Made by a program: the position numbers and the translations under genes. Of a stretch of DNA of 64,000 bases, positions 52,379-62,000 are shown one piece after another. Origin of the DNA: Polyangium mundeleinium (GTDB lineage: Bacteria; Myxococcota_A; Polyangia; Polyangiales; Polyangiaceae); the NCBI RefSeq assembly GCF_028369105.1, contig NZ_JAQNDO010000001.1, positions 13,052,501 through 13,116,500 of the forward strand, read 5' to 3'. A model generated the notes under the pieces. That model searched no databases. It saw only the letters and a list, made by a program, of their open reading frames with translations, and was not told the origin of the DNA. The stretch's first letter is position 1, and every line of letters starts with the position of its first letter.

Positions 52379-54142
52379 TCAGGTCGACGTGACCTCGGCG
52401 AGCTCGGGAATCCCCTCGTACAGCGGCTTCAGGGTACCGAGGCTGAGCTCGGCATGTGTCCGCGCCTGCCGCTTGTAGCGGTAGATCATCTGCGACGACT
52501 TGTGCCCCGTCCTGTCGGTGATCCACGCCTCGGTCTTGCCGGCGGCGAGGTGCACGGTGACGAAGGTCGCTCGCAGATCGTGCGCCCGGAGCCGGATGCG
52601 CGTGCCGCTCGCCTCGAACAACTGCGGCCGGTGAACGCCCGCCTTCTTCAGGTACTCGCGCAGGTCCTCCGCGGCGCTGAACCTGTTCACGGTGTTCCCG
52701 AAGCGGTCGACGAGGACGGGCTTGCTAGGCGCGCGGCTGCCGGCGAAGTGCTTCTTCCACCGGCGAAGCGCCTCGACGTCGCCGGGATCGAGCGCCCAGG
52801 TGCGCGGTTCGTCCGTCTTGTTGTGGTCGAGGTTGACCGCCCCTCGGTCGAGGTCGAGATCGGACCACTCGAGCAAGAGCAGCTCGGAGACACGGAAGCC
52901 TTCGCGCGCCAGGAGCCCGTAGAAGAGCCGCTTGACGAGCGGGATCCCACGGCAGGCGAGCAGCTTGGCGTCCTCGTCGGGGTACACGTACGACTTGGCC
53001 TTGTTCGTGTCCGCCTTCGGCAAGAACCCCTTCGGCAGAGGGTTCCCCGACAGCAACTTTGCGGGGTAGACCGCGAGCACGAAGAGCCTGTTGATGGCCT
53101 GCATGACCTGGCGACGTGACCCCCTGCTGAACGTCGGGCCGACCGGAGGCAGCGACTCGAGCACCTTCTCCGTGAGGGTGAGCCCCGCCGGCCCCTCGAA
53201 GTCCGACATCGGATGGCTTCCGATGATCGGGTAGACGTACATCCTGAGCCGCCCCTCGTCGGCATTCGCGGTGCGCTTCAGCTTGACGTGGTCCGGGTAG
53301 CGCTTGGCAAGCTCGCCGGTCGTCCAGAGGCGCCCGAACTGCTCGAACGTGATGCGCTCTGCGTCGCCCGCCACGACTCGGGTGACGGGCACGGGCGCCG
53401 GCCCGGAGTGCTCGACGTTCTTGCGGTACCAGACCTCGGCATACTTCTCGGCCTCTGTCTCGGTCGTGACCAGCACGCCGGCTTCTTCGTCGAGGCGGTG
53501 GGTGCGTCGCTTCCCCTCCGCGTCGTAGTACTTCACGACGAAGCGCCCGCCCTCCTGGTAGACGCGCCAGGGCCGCCGAACGCGGCTCGGCTGCGTCGAT
53601 GGCGGCGCAGCAGACGTCGTCGATGTGGCCTCCCTGAGCCGCCTGCGCGCCTCGGCCTCGTCCGTCGTGCCGAGCGGCACCTCCTCGCTGTTGATGACTG
53701 CGGTCCAGACCTTGGAGCGGCCTCGCTGCCGTAGAAGTCGCGGCCCGCCGGGCGAGCCCTCCTTCTTCGTCCCCATGAAGATCCCGTCGGCGTCTTCGCT
53801 CGGCGAAGCCGCCAGCAGACGCGTCACGCTCGAGGCGTCGACGCGCACGGTATTCGGTCCGATACGGCGGGAGACGAGCCGGCCGGCGTTGATCCACCGA
53901 CGCACCGTCTTCGTCGCGACGCGCAGAACGCGTGCGACTTCCTCCACCGTGAGGAGCTCGACGCCGTGATGGATGGCGGGGACCTGCGTGTGCAGGGGGA
54001 GCTCTTCGCTTCTCTTATTCCCGCGGCGGCCTTCCGTTGTGCAACGCGACGGACGGGCCTTCTCGGCGCACAGCTGCTCCCTGCCGAACGTCGAAGCGTC
54101 GGCGTCACCTGCGAGAGGGTGACGAGGGGCGGAGTGGTCCAC
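52379..54142 (-). CDS. Tyrosine recombinase (integrase) with fused N-terminal HTH
   Basis: 587 residues from GTG 54142; the exact start is uncertain. Residues about 60-110 form an excisionase/MerR-type helix-turn-helix (LLTVEEVARVLRVATKTVRRWI). A second short DNA-contact region and an SAM-like core-binding domain follow. The catalytic domain has the first Arg in GFRVSELLLLEW (about residue 416), H-x-x-R in AHDLRATF (about 517), and TGHKSSQMIYRY giving His and the nucleophile Tyr (about 555). It should integrate or excise the element to its right. Confidence 0.87.
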   Translation of the reverse strand: MDHSAPRHPLAGDADASTFGREQLCAEKARPSRCTTEGRRGNKRSEELPLHTQVPAIHHGVELLTVEEVARVLRVATKTVRRWINAGRLVSRRIGPNTVRVDASSVTRLLAASPSEDADGIFMGTKKEGSPGGPRLLRQRGRSKVWTAVINSEEVPLGTTDEAEARRRLREATSTTSAAPPSTQPSRVRRPWRVYQEGGRFVVKYYDAEGKRRTHRLDEEAGVLVTTETEAEKYAEVWYRKNVEHSGPAPVPVTRVVAGDAERITFEQFGRLWTTGELAKRYPDHVKLKRTANADEGRLRMYVYPIIGSHPMSDFEGPAGLTLTEKVLESLPPVGPTFSRGSRRQVMQAINRLFVLAVYPAKLLSGNPLPKGFLPKADTNKAKSYVYPDEDAKLLACRGIPLVKRLFYGLLAREGFRVSELLLLEWSDLDLDRGAVNLDHNKTDEPRTWALDPGDVEALRRWKKHFAGSRAPSKPVLVDRFGNTVNRFSAAEDLREYLKKAGVHRPQLFEASGTRIRLRAHDLRATFVTVHLAAGKTEAWITDRTGHKSSQMIYRYKRQARTHAELSLGTLKPLYEGIPELAEVTST

Positions 54143-54338
54143 GTTGGGTCACTCTCGGGAGACGCCCATGCCTGCGAGCGCTCGACCACGTGTCCGGCGT
54201 GAGCCGCGCGCCCCATGAGCCGAGGACGCGCCGAACCTCGCTCGTCCGATCGAGCCGCTCTTGGCGTGCATGCCTGGGTGCTACCCCAGGTGCGCGACGC
54301 CCTTACCGCAAACGAGTGCTTCGATCTTGCGGTGGATG

Positions 54339-55262
54339 TCAGGAGGAAGCGGTCGGATCGTCTCCCGAAGGTGGCGATGCCGTGTCGTCTCGGGTCGCCA
54401 AGATCGCGTCGTTCCACGCCCTCATCACCGCATGCTCGACTTGAACGGGATGGCCCCTTGCCACGAGCAGGTGCACCACGTACTCGAGGATCTCGGTGCC
54501 GCCGACGGGGTCATCATCAAACGCGCGCACCGCGTGCTCTGGGGTCTTGAAGCGGCCAGCACGTTGCTCATGTTCGCCGAGCGCTGCGGAGATCTTCTCG
54601 AGCGAGTCGGGCCCGATCGTGGTCAACTTGCTGGACACGACCTCCGCGACCCTCCGCCACGGGCCCACGTCGGCTTTGCGGCGCGAGAGCAACGCCTCGA
54701 CGATCTTCGGGACCAGCTCCTCGGGAAGTTCCAACGCCCAAAACTTGAAGTGCGCGCGCACGAGCCCGGCCAGCTCGTTCCTGAACGAGGCGTCGCCGTC
54801 CGGGCTCCGGCGAGGCAAGCCCTGTCTCTCCCTTTCAACCTGCGCCGCTTTCCACGTCGCGGTGTGCTCTTTGGCGAGGTCCACGAGCTCGCCCAGGGCC
54901 TGCGCCGTTCGCACCTGCCTCACGAGCTCTTGGCGATGGTCACGGTGCCGGAGAACGAGGTTGACCACGTCGCGCAGGATCGCGTCTGCGCCGCTGACCT
55001 CCTGGATCGCGCGGCGATTCTTGCGATCGCTCGCGGTCGAGCGCGGCTCGTCGGCAGGCTGGTGCCGCTGCTCGTGCTCGACGGCGAGCCGGAGCAGCTC
55101 GAGCGCCGCCTCGCCGAGCGTCGCCATCGATAGCTCGTAGAGGCGCGCTCCGATCTTGGGCATCGGAGACCTACGCGGTCGCGTCGTTTTGCGCTGCGCC
55201 GCTTTCGTGAGGCTTTTGCTGCTCGACCGCGACTTGGTCACGAGAACCTGAACATAGCTCAC
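54339..55262 (-). CDS. Hypothetical protein of the element, up to 307 aa
   Basis: I do not recognise a family. The frame starts at GTG 55262, or at ATG 55163 (MPKIGARLYELSMATLG), which gives a cleaner N-terminus; the first 33 residues are basic and low-complexity. The protein is mainly helical and charged (DAILRDVVNLVLRHRDHRQEL; LELPEELVPKIVEALLSRRKADVG). No membrane or signal segment. Same strand as the integrase, 196 nt before it; divergent from the ParB-like gene. Confidence 0.6.
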   Translation of the reverse strand: MSYVQVLVTKSRSSSKSLTKAAQRKTTRPRRSPMPKIGARLYELSMATLGEAALELLRLAVEHEQRHQPADEPRSTASDRKNRRAIQEVSGADAILRDVVNLVLRHRDHRQELVRQVRTAQALGELVDLAKEHTATWKAAQVERERQGLPRRSPDGDASFRNELAGLVRAHFKFWALELPEELVPKIVEALLSRRKADVGPWRRVAEVVSSKLTTIGPDSLEKISAALGEHEQRAGRFKTPEHAVRAFDDDPVGGTEILEYVVHLLVARGHPVQVEHAVMRAWNDAILATRDDTASPPSGDDPTASS

Positions 55263-55464
55263 TTCATTTCCGGCAGGGCGCGCTCGAGAGGGGGCGAAGA
55301 TCCCGGCGAACCACGCCAGGAGGATCGAGATTGGAGGAGATCTGGATGATGGAGCTGTGCCGAGGGCGACGTTGCAACTCCTCGGGCGTCAACCGCAGCG
55401 AGGCGTTCCCCGACACGGCAGCGTGCCTCCGGGCTGAATCCTTGGCGCCGAGAGGAGGTACGAC

Positions 55465-57381
55465 GTGAGCCCCTCCATCGGCGCTATGGCGACCAACGTC
55501 GTCAAGCTCGGGACGGTGCACGTGCCCGAGTTCTATTGGCCGCTCGTCGCCGAGCTTCTTCAGATGCTCGCGGTCACGCCGACCACGCCCACCGCCGGGG
55601 TGCCGAGCATGGTGACCGGGGACAAGGACGCGATCGGCATCGCGGGCCCGTTCACGACGGCGCAGCCGGCCATGGCCGCACCGCCAACCGAGTCGGTGAC
55701 AGACGCAGCTCCAACGACCACGCCCGGCACCGAGAAGCGGGACGCCGAGGGAGGCACCATCGTCCCCGGCGCCTCTCCAGGCACAGGGGCGGCTCCGGCC
55801 GCCGCAGCCCCGGCCGAAGATCAGCCTCCACCGCTTCCGGCTCTGCCTACACGGCCTCGCGAGCGTCGATCGTCGCCTCGTCGACGGTGTCGACGGTCGG
55901 GGCCCAGCATGGCGGAGCCGATCAGCTCCCGCACCACCAATACGGCGGAGCGGTCGGTCATGATGCACGCCCCGGCGCCGGCGGCGCGCTGCGCGACATG
56001 CGGCACCCCCGGCGTTCGCACCGAGGCGTTGGACTGCGGCGTGTGCGACGAGCTCTTCATCCTCGGCGGCCAGCTCGTGGTCTCGCTGGACGGCCTGGAC
56101 GAGGAGCTGGCCGCTGGCGGTCTGTACTGCGAGAGCTGTGGCGAACGGCGCCCCCCTTTCGAGCACCTCGCCTGCACCGGCTGCTCTGCACCGGCGCGTC
56201 ACATCGGGGACGTCCTGGCTCACAACCGCCGCGGGCAAGGCAGATGCGCCGCCGATGCAGTCGCGGACGCTCCAGTCGAGCTCCCCGACGATGGGATTAC
56301 GACGGACCCCGAGATCGAAGCGCTGCTCCCGCGCGAGTCGAACGAGGAGTACGCCCTGCTCGAGCAGGATCTGCGCGCCCACGGCTGCGTGGCTCCGCTC
56401 GTCGTCTGGCAAGACGGCCCGCGTCAGGTTCTCCTCGATGGCCACACCCGGCGCGCGATCTGCCGGACCCGCCGCATCTTCTACGAGAAGAAGATCCTAG
56501 AGTTCCCTGATCGGACGTCCGCCATCCTATGGGTCATCGAGAACCAACTCGGCCGGCGGAACCTCACGCCCGAGGCGCAGGCGTACCTGCGCGGTCGCAT
56601 CTACAACCTGGAGAAGCGGCAGGGGGCCCGCACCGACCTCGATACTTCTCGCCAGGGTGGCGAGAAGTTGTCGGAGCGGCTGGCAGATGTTTACAAAGTG
56701 GGCAGTCGCACGATCGAGCGTGACGGTCGGTTTGCCGCGCACCTCGACGACCTCGCCGCGGTGTACGGGGCGGCCATCAAGAACGCCGTGCTCGCGCGCG
56801 ACGCCAAGATGACGCGCGCCGAGGTGGCCAAGGCGGTCGGGCTGGACGCTCTCACCCAGGCTCGCGTCGTCGCGCGGGTCCAGCAAGGCGAGGCGGCCAT
56901 TGACGTGATCTGCGAGGCTCTGCGGGACCGTGGGTTGAACGACCGCCTCTCCCGGCGAGCACATGCCGCGGAGGCAGAGGAAGACGCGGGTGATGCCGAG
57001 GCATCGACGAGCTCGGGCGAGCCCCACGGCCACGCAGACGCCAGCCCTGGTCATTCCGGAGCTGGGGGGCTCCTGTCCCAGGGCGAGGAGCTTGTTATCC
57101 CACCCGCGGTACCGCAGGGTTTCATGATGCCGATCGATCCCGCGGGTGCGCGCCGCCTGCCTGCCTCCCGCGCCGAGGATCTCGCCAGCACGGATGAAGT
57201 TGAAATCGATGATCAGGAGTTGGCTAGCATTCCGCGGGCGCTCGCCGACGCACGAGACAAGCTGAAACGCTCGAAGCCGGGCAGGATGAACGCCGATCTC
57301 GTGTCGACCGTGCGTAAATTCCTCACCCAGATCGACCGCGAGCTGCGGCTCCACGAAGAGGCCGCCACTGGAAGCGGCTGA
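55465..57381 (+). CDS. ParB/Srx-type protein with four CxxC pairs
   Basis: 638 residues from GTG 55465, fixed by a perfect AGGAGG 6 nt upstream. The N-terminal 140 residues are Pro/Ala/Thr-rich. Residues about 175-240 have CATC, CGVC, CESC and CTGC, two likely zinc ribbons. A ParB-like domain follows (SNEEYALLEQDLRAHGCVAP, DGHTRRAICRTRRIF) and then a helical DNA-binding region (YKVGSRTIERDGRFAAHLDD). The C-terminus is acidic, then helical. A partition or regulatory role for the element is likely. Third-position GC drops at 55833-55905, so a pair of compensating frameshifts or a gene boundary (ATG 55909) is possible there. Confidence 0.7.
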   Translation: MSPSIGAMATNVVKLGTVHVPEFYWPLVAELLQMLAVTPTTPTAGVPSMVTGDKDAIGIAGPFTTAQPAMAAPPTESVTDAAPTTTPGTEKRDAEGGTIVPGASPGTGAAPAAAAPAEDQPPPLPALPTRPRERRSSPRRRCRRSGPSMAEPISSRTTNTAERSVMMHAPAPAARCATCGTPGVRTEALDCGVCDELFILGGQLVVSLDGLDEELAAGGLYCESCGERRPPFEHLACTGCSAPARHIGDVLAHNRRGQGRCAADAVADAPVELPDDGITTDPEIEALLPRESNEEYALLEQDLRAHGCVAPLVVWQDGPRQVLLDGHTRRAICRTRRIFYEKKILEFPDRTSAILWVIENQLGRRNLTPEAQAYLRGRIYNLEKRQGARTDLDTSRQGGEKLSERLADVYKVGSRTIERDGRFAAHLDDLAAVYGAAIKNAVLARDAKMTRAEVAKAVGLDALTQARVVARVQQGEAAIDVICEALRDRGLNDRLSRRAHAAEAEEDAGDAEASTSSGEPHGHADASPGHSGAGGLLSQGEELVIPPAVPQGFMMPIDPAGARRLPASRAEDLASTDEVEIDDQELASIPRALADARDKLKRSKPGRMNADLVSTVRKFLTQIDRELRLHEEAATGSG

Positions 57382-57578
57382 ATAGCTTCTGACCTACATA
57401 GCGGGCGTCGGCCCGGCCCTCGTGGAAGGGTGCGCTGGCCCAGCGAAAACGGGCGGCCTTACGCCCCCCGCCCGGGTCAGGCGCACGGGAGCATGGCCCG
57501 AGCGGCGCGGAACGACAGTATTAAAGCAGCACCGAACCGCGAAAGACCCGTTGACGTCGGAGAACTTCCCGAGCCCGC

Positions 57579-57626
57579 GGCCATCTGGTGTTCCTCTGTC
57601 GAGCGGCGGATGTAGAGTGCGACGCG
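57579..57626 (-). pseudogene. Serine recombinase N-terminal remnant
   Basis: Sixteen codons read RVALYIRRSTEEHQMA, a close match to the opening strand of large serine recombinases, where the Ser of RRST is the nucleophile. The following residues (AAGSGSSPTSTG) do not continue the family, and no other part is found. It is probably debris of an earlier mobile element. Confidence 0.5.
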
Positions 57627-57894
57627 GGCGCAGGTGCGGGGCGAGCGGTTTGTCGGAGACCGCACTCGCCGAGCGTGAGGGCCTGGAGGCGTGGGGGGTA
57701 GCCGTCGGGGCCGAGGTGACCGCGGCGACGGCGGGGGCTGGGCCTGGTTCTGGTGGTGATGGCTGCGGCGAGGCTGTAGCAGCGCTCGGGCGTGTCGAGG
57801 GGCGGCGCGTCCGGGGGCGTACGAGGTCGCGATGTCGTTGCGGTCTCGGGGCGTGAGGTGAAGGCAGCCTTGTTCTGCGCCTTCATCCGCCCCG

Positions 57895-58130
57895 CGCGAG
57901 CCATCTCGGCGCGCCGCCGTTCTGCGCCGGATCGCCGCAAACTGCTCGGGCGTCACACCCACGGTCTGGCGACTGAGCTTCGCGATGCTGTACTGCCAGA
58001 GGAGCGCCGACTTGACCGGGGCAACGTCTTCGGGGTCCTCATCGGGCTAGGCATCAGCTACGCGGTAGTAATCGTCGTCAACGAGCCGCCAGACATCCCC
58101 CTCGTCGGGCCCGTAGATCGTCGGGCCCAT
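57895..58130 (-). pseudogene. Interrupted small gene (in-frame TAG)
   Basis: The frame from ATG 58128-58130 reads MGPTIYGPDEGDVWRLVDDD and on to YYRVADA, meets TAG at 58047-58049, then continues in the same frame PDEDPEDVAPVKSALLWQYS and on to LSRQTVGVTPEQFAAIRRR. Both halves look protein-like with acidic and Tyr/Trp residues, so a nonsense mutation or two short genes is possible. No family recognised. Confidence 0.35.
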
Positions 58131-58339
58131 AGACGACCTCTTCGACCTCGCCATGGGCGCCGGGCTGGGCTTCCTGCGGCAGAACCTGCTCTTCCATCAC
58201 CGTTACCTCGGGAAGCGGCAAGCGGCAAGGATACTACAAGCTTGTCACCTTGGCCAGGTCACCAGGCGCCCCTCTCCGGGGTTTGAAATTCCGAGAGTCG
58301 ATAGCACGGCATCTGCCTGTTCATGTTTGTCCGGGAACG

Positions 58340-58441
58340 TACTTGTTTCAGAAGAACAAGTAGTTGTTCCGTCGCTGACTACTTGTCGCGCGCGTTCTTC
58401 TTTCGGCTTGAAACGAAGGCTTTTGCGCGATCGGTACAAGT
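58340..58441. promoter_or_regulatory. Repeated TACTTGT/ACAAGTA operators
   Basis: TACTTGT (58340-58346) and ACAAGTA (58356-58362) form a perfect 7-bp inverted repeat with a 9-nt spacer. TACTTGT recurs at 58380-58386 and TACAAGT at 58435-58441. All lie in an unusually AT-rich patch within 180 nt upstream of the MerR-like gene. They are likely binding sites for that regulator or another replication-control protein. Confidence 0.55.
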
Positions 58442-58518
58442 CCTTGTTGTGCCATGAAGACCTGCAGAAGGGGGTGGGGTTCCCTTTCTGCGATGCCCCG
58501 TGATGGAATACCCACAGC

Positions 58519-58983
58519 ATGGATATTACCTATACGGCAGGCGACGCGGTCCGGGTCTCCGGGTTGCGTTATAAGAAGCTGGACGAGATTCTCCGCAGCG
58601 GGCTCCTCAAGCCCAGCGCCGGAGGAGGTCAGGGGCGCGGCTCGCCGCGTCGGTTCACAGCCCGAGATCTGCTCGCGCTGCGGCTCGCGCGGGAGATCTT
58701 GAAGGCCGGCATCCGCGTGCGGACGATGGTCGGGGCCTTGCGCTACGTGCAGCGGGGCCACGGGTTCCCCGAGCTTCACGAACTCGTGAACGTGGCCATC
58801 TGGACCGATGGGCAAGAAGTCGCGTTGTTCGACAAGACAAAGAAGAAGTCGGCCGCGAGCTCGAGCGAGCGGTGCGTGAGCCACGTCGTTGACCTCGGTC
58901 CCGCCGCAGAGCACGTGCGGCGTGGGATCGAGCGGATCGCGAACACGGAAGCGCAGCGCCGAAAGAACAACAACGGACGTTGA
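58519..58983 (+). CDS. MerR-type helix-turn-helix regulator
   Basis: 154 residues. The N-terminal domain (YTAGDAVRVSGLRYKKLDEIL, RRFTARDLLALRLAREI) is a MerR-like winged helix-turn-helix. The C-terminal part (FPELHELVNVAIWTDGQEVAL) lacks the Cys ligands of metal sensors. Its tail is Lys/Arg-rich (AQRRKNNNGR). It directly precedes the replication gene and sits behind the TACTTGT repeats, so it may control element copy number or replication. Confidence 0.75.
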   Translation: MDITYTAGDAVRVSGLRYKKLDEILRSGLLKPSAGGGQGRGSPRRFTARDLLALRLAREILKAGIRVRTMVGALRYVQRGHGFPELHELVNVAIWTDGQEVALFDKTKKKSAASSSERCVSHVVDLGPAAEHVRRGIERIANTEAQRRKNNNGR

Positions 58984-58992
58984 AAAAAGAAC

Positions 58993-59031
58993 GGCTCCAT
59001 CCGCCAGGTCTGCCGGGCCGCGGATGGGGCC
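58993..59031 (+). promoter_or_regulatory. 12-bp RNA hairpin in front of the replication gene
   Basis: GGCTCCATCCGC (58993-59004) pairs with GCGGATGGGGCC (59020-59031), with one U-G pair and a 15-nt loop. It ends 4 nt before AAGGAG (59036-59041), the ribosome binding site of the next gene. It could attenuate transcription or limit translation of the large replication protein. Confidence 0.45.
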
Positions 59032-59047
59032 ATCCAAGGAGATGACA

Positions 59048-62000
59048 GTGAATCTAGCATACGCTTCCACGGAATCCAATGCCGGGGGCGAACGGGTGCT
59101 GCCCTTCGAGCCCCATCACATTCAATACCTGAAAGACCGTAGCATCGTTCTAGATTGGGCTGCCGAAGCTGGTCTGCGATCCGTGTCGCCCGAGGCGGGT
59201 GCTGAGTTGCTCGGTCGGGATCAGCCTCTTCCCTCCAGCGGGCTCGCGTTCCCGTACCCCAACGTGCCCGGCTACGTGCGAATCCGCGTCGACGACGGCG
59301 AACCCCGCTATCTCGCCCCAGCCGGGCGGGAGGTGCCCATTTATGTTCCGCCAGGGTGCGAGCTCGAGGGTTCCAATCCTATCTACATCGTCGAGTCACC
59401 TGGCAAGGCGTTGGTCCTCCAGGACAACTTCTTCAATGCCATTGGGCTCGGCGGGGTCTACTCGACGCTCACGAAGGACCACAAGCTCAATGATTCATGG
59501 AGCGCGGTGGCCCTCTTCCGTCGCGAGGTCGTCGTCGTGTTCGACGCCGGCCGAGCGGTGAACCCAGATGTCGCGCGAGCAGAGGCTCGGCTGGTCATCG
59601 CGCTCGAACTGCGCGGCGCCAAGGTGAAGGTGGCGGCGCTCCCGCTGCGCGATGACGGCGAAGATCAAGGGCCGGACGACTTCCGCGCCGCGAACGGGTA
59701 TCCGGCGCTCTGCGATGTGCTCGCCGCGGCCATGCCAGCGAACCCCATCGACCGCGTCGCCATTCTTGCCACGCTGCCCACGCATGAGGCGCGTACGAAG
59801 GCGGCGATGGCGCTGCTCGCGGACATGCCGTTCTTGGCGGCGGTCCAAGCGCGCGGGGTCGTCGCCGAGACTGCGGTGGCCGAGGAACTCGGCAAGTACA
59901 AGGTGAAGCCGGACGCGTTGAAGCGGGCCCTGAAGGAGTTCGAGAGCAAGCTCAAGGCGAGGAGAAAGCGCGACGCCGAGGTGGCGCCGCCCATGTCGAA
60001 GTACGTCGTTCACGATGGTAAGTTTTGCATTGTGTCCGGGATCGGCGACACGACGCGCGTCGAGCCGCTCTGCAACTTCACGGCGCACATCGAACGGGAA
60101 GAAGTTGTCGACGACGGTGCCGAGCAGAAGCGACACCTCGTCGTGTCCGGGAAGCTGGCGGCTGGTGAAGCCCTGCCTGCGAGGCGGGTCGAGGCCAAGG
60201 ATCTCGATCACGAGTTGTGGCCGATCGAGCAATGGGGCCCCGACGCGATCATGTATCCCGTTCAGCGGGCGCCTCTTCATCTGCTCGCTGCCATCCAGGA
60301 GTCGTCGAGGTGGACGAGGGGTTACTCGTTCACGCACAGCGGCTGGCGCGAGCACAACGGCGAGATGATGTTCCTGCACGCCAACGGCGGAGTGGGGGCC
60401 GCGGATGTATCGGTTCGCCTCGAAGGGGAGCTCGCGCGCTACAAGCTCCCGGCCGTGGCAGAGGACATCCCGGAGGCTATGAAGCTCGCGCTCTCGTTCC
60501 TCGAGCTGGCCGACCCGCGGATCACCGTGCCGCTCTTCTCTTCTGCGTTTCGAGCCCCCTTGCAGCACGCGTTGTACTGCGACTCGACCGTCTCGCTCTG
60601 CGGGCCCACGGGTTCCATGAAGACCACGCTCGTGGCCCTGCTCATGGCGTTTTACGGGAACTTCGACGCAGAGCACCTGCCCGCGAGCTGGACGTGGACC
60701 GTGAACCGCCTCGAGCAGATGATCTTCACCGCGAAGGACATGCTCGTCGCCATCGATGACTTCGCTCCGACAAAGGCAGAAGCCGGTGATGATCTGCATC
60801 GCAAGGCGGCGCAGATCCTGCGTGCGATCGGTAACGCCAACAGCCGCGGCCGTCTCCGCGCCGATCTTACCGCGCGTCCCGACCGCCCCCCACGCGCCCT
60901 CGTGGTGAGTACGGGTGAGGACGCGCCGAGCGGGGAATCGATCCAGGCGCGTCTCATCACGGTCCGCATGAAGCCGGGCGATGTCGATCGCGTGAGGCTC
61001 ACCGACTTGCAGAAGAACCGTGACCGGCTGCCGCACGCGATGCTCGGTTACATCTTGTGGTTGAAGTCGCAGATGAACGGCCTCCGCTCTTTGATGGAGA
61101 AGCGCTTCATCGAGCTGCGCGCCGAGCTGCACCAGGAAGGCCAGCACCTCCGCGCTCCGGCGGCGATGGCTCACCTGCTGCTGGGCATGGAGTACTTCTG
61201 CCTGTTCGCAAAGGACGTCGGTGTCCTCGATGAGAAGGGGTCCAGTGCGCTCTTGCAGAAGGCCCGCACCGCGCTGCGCGCCAACGCGGCGGAGCAGAGC
61301 CGCGCGGCCGTCGACGTGAACCCCGTCCACCGCTTCATCAACGTGCTCCGCACGCTCCTCGTGCAGGGCAAGGTCAAGACGGTCGACGTGGCGTTTGCGC
61401 TCGACACGGCCGAGGGGAAAGGCATCGGCTGGGAGGACAAGGACCACTATTACCTGGTCCCCGATGCCGTCTACACGGCTGTGGTCGAGGCCATGCGTGC
61501 GGCAGGGCAGTCGATGCCCCTCGCGCAGCGCATGCTCTGGTCACGGCTCGTGGACGACGGGTTCGTTCTTCCGGGCGATGAGGAAGGCCGGTCGACTCGC
61601 AAGAAGTTCGTGGGTGGTCCGAACGGCCAGCGCGAGCGCGTATTGTGGTTCGTTCGGGAGAAGCTCGAGCTGCGGGACGCGATCTCCGAGCGAATCGACG
61701 AGTGCGCCGAGGAGAAGAACGACGAAGGAGATGACGACCCCGACGATGGCCCCGGCGGCGGAGGGGCCGGCGGCGACGGCGGCAGCAATCAGGGCGGCGG
61801 TAGCTCCGGCCCGCAGTTCGGCCTGCCCTTCCCGGTCATCCGCTCACCCGAGCCGGCGGGGGTGGTCTCGTCCGGCCCCGGGGCCGCGCCCCGAGGCCCC
61901 GTTCCCCAGAACGGAACGGGGCGCGGAACGGGGCCCAGCTCGGGCTCCGGCGAGACGCATGAGACGCGGCAGATCCCGATGGTCACGGGGACAGATGGTG

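Larger units (their letters stand above)
57382..58518. other. 1.1-kb gene-poor, decayed stretch
   Basis: No intact gene is supported in this interval. It contains a fragment resembling the start of a serine recombinase (57579-57626), an interrupted leftward reading frame (about 57895-58130) and, at the right end, repeated TACTTGT operators. Longer open frames here are low-complexity and look like shadows. Confidence 0.6.

Noticed and set aside
55264-56445. 393-codon minus-strand frame opposite the ParB-like gene
   Set aside because: Shadow frame; the plus-strand gene has a perfect SD, CxxC pairs and a ParB-like region.
59495-61447. 650-codon open frame antisense to the replication gene
   Set aside because: It is a shadow of the plus-strand gene, whose TOPRIM, Walker and polymerase motifs are clear; the antisense product is Arg/His-rich without motifs.
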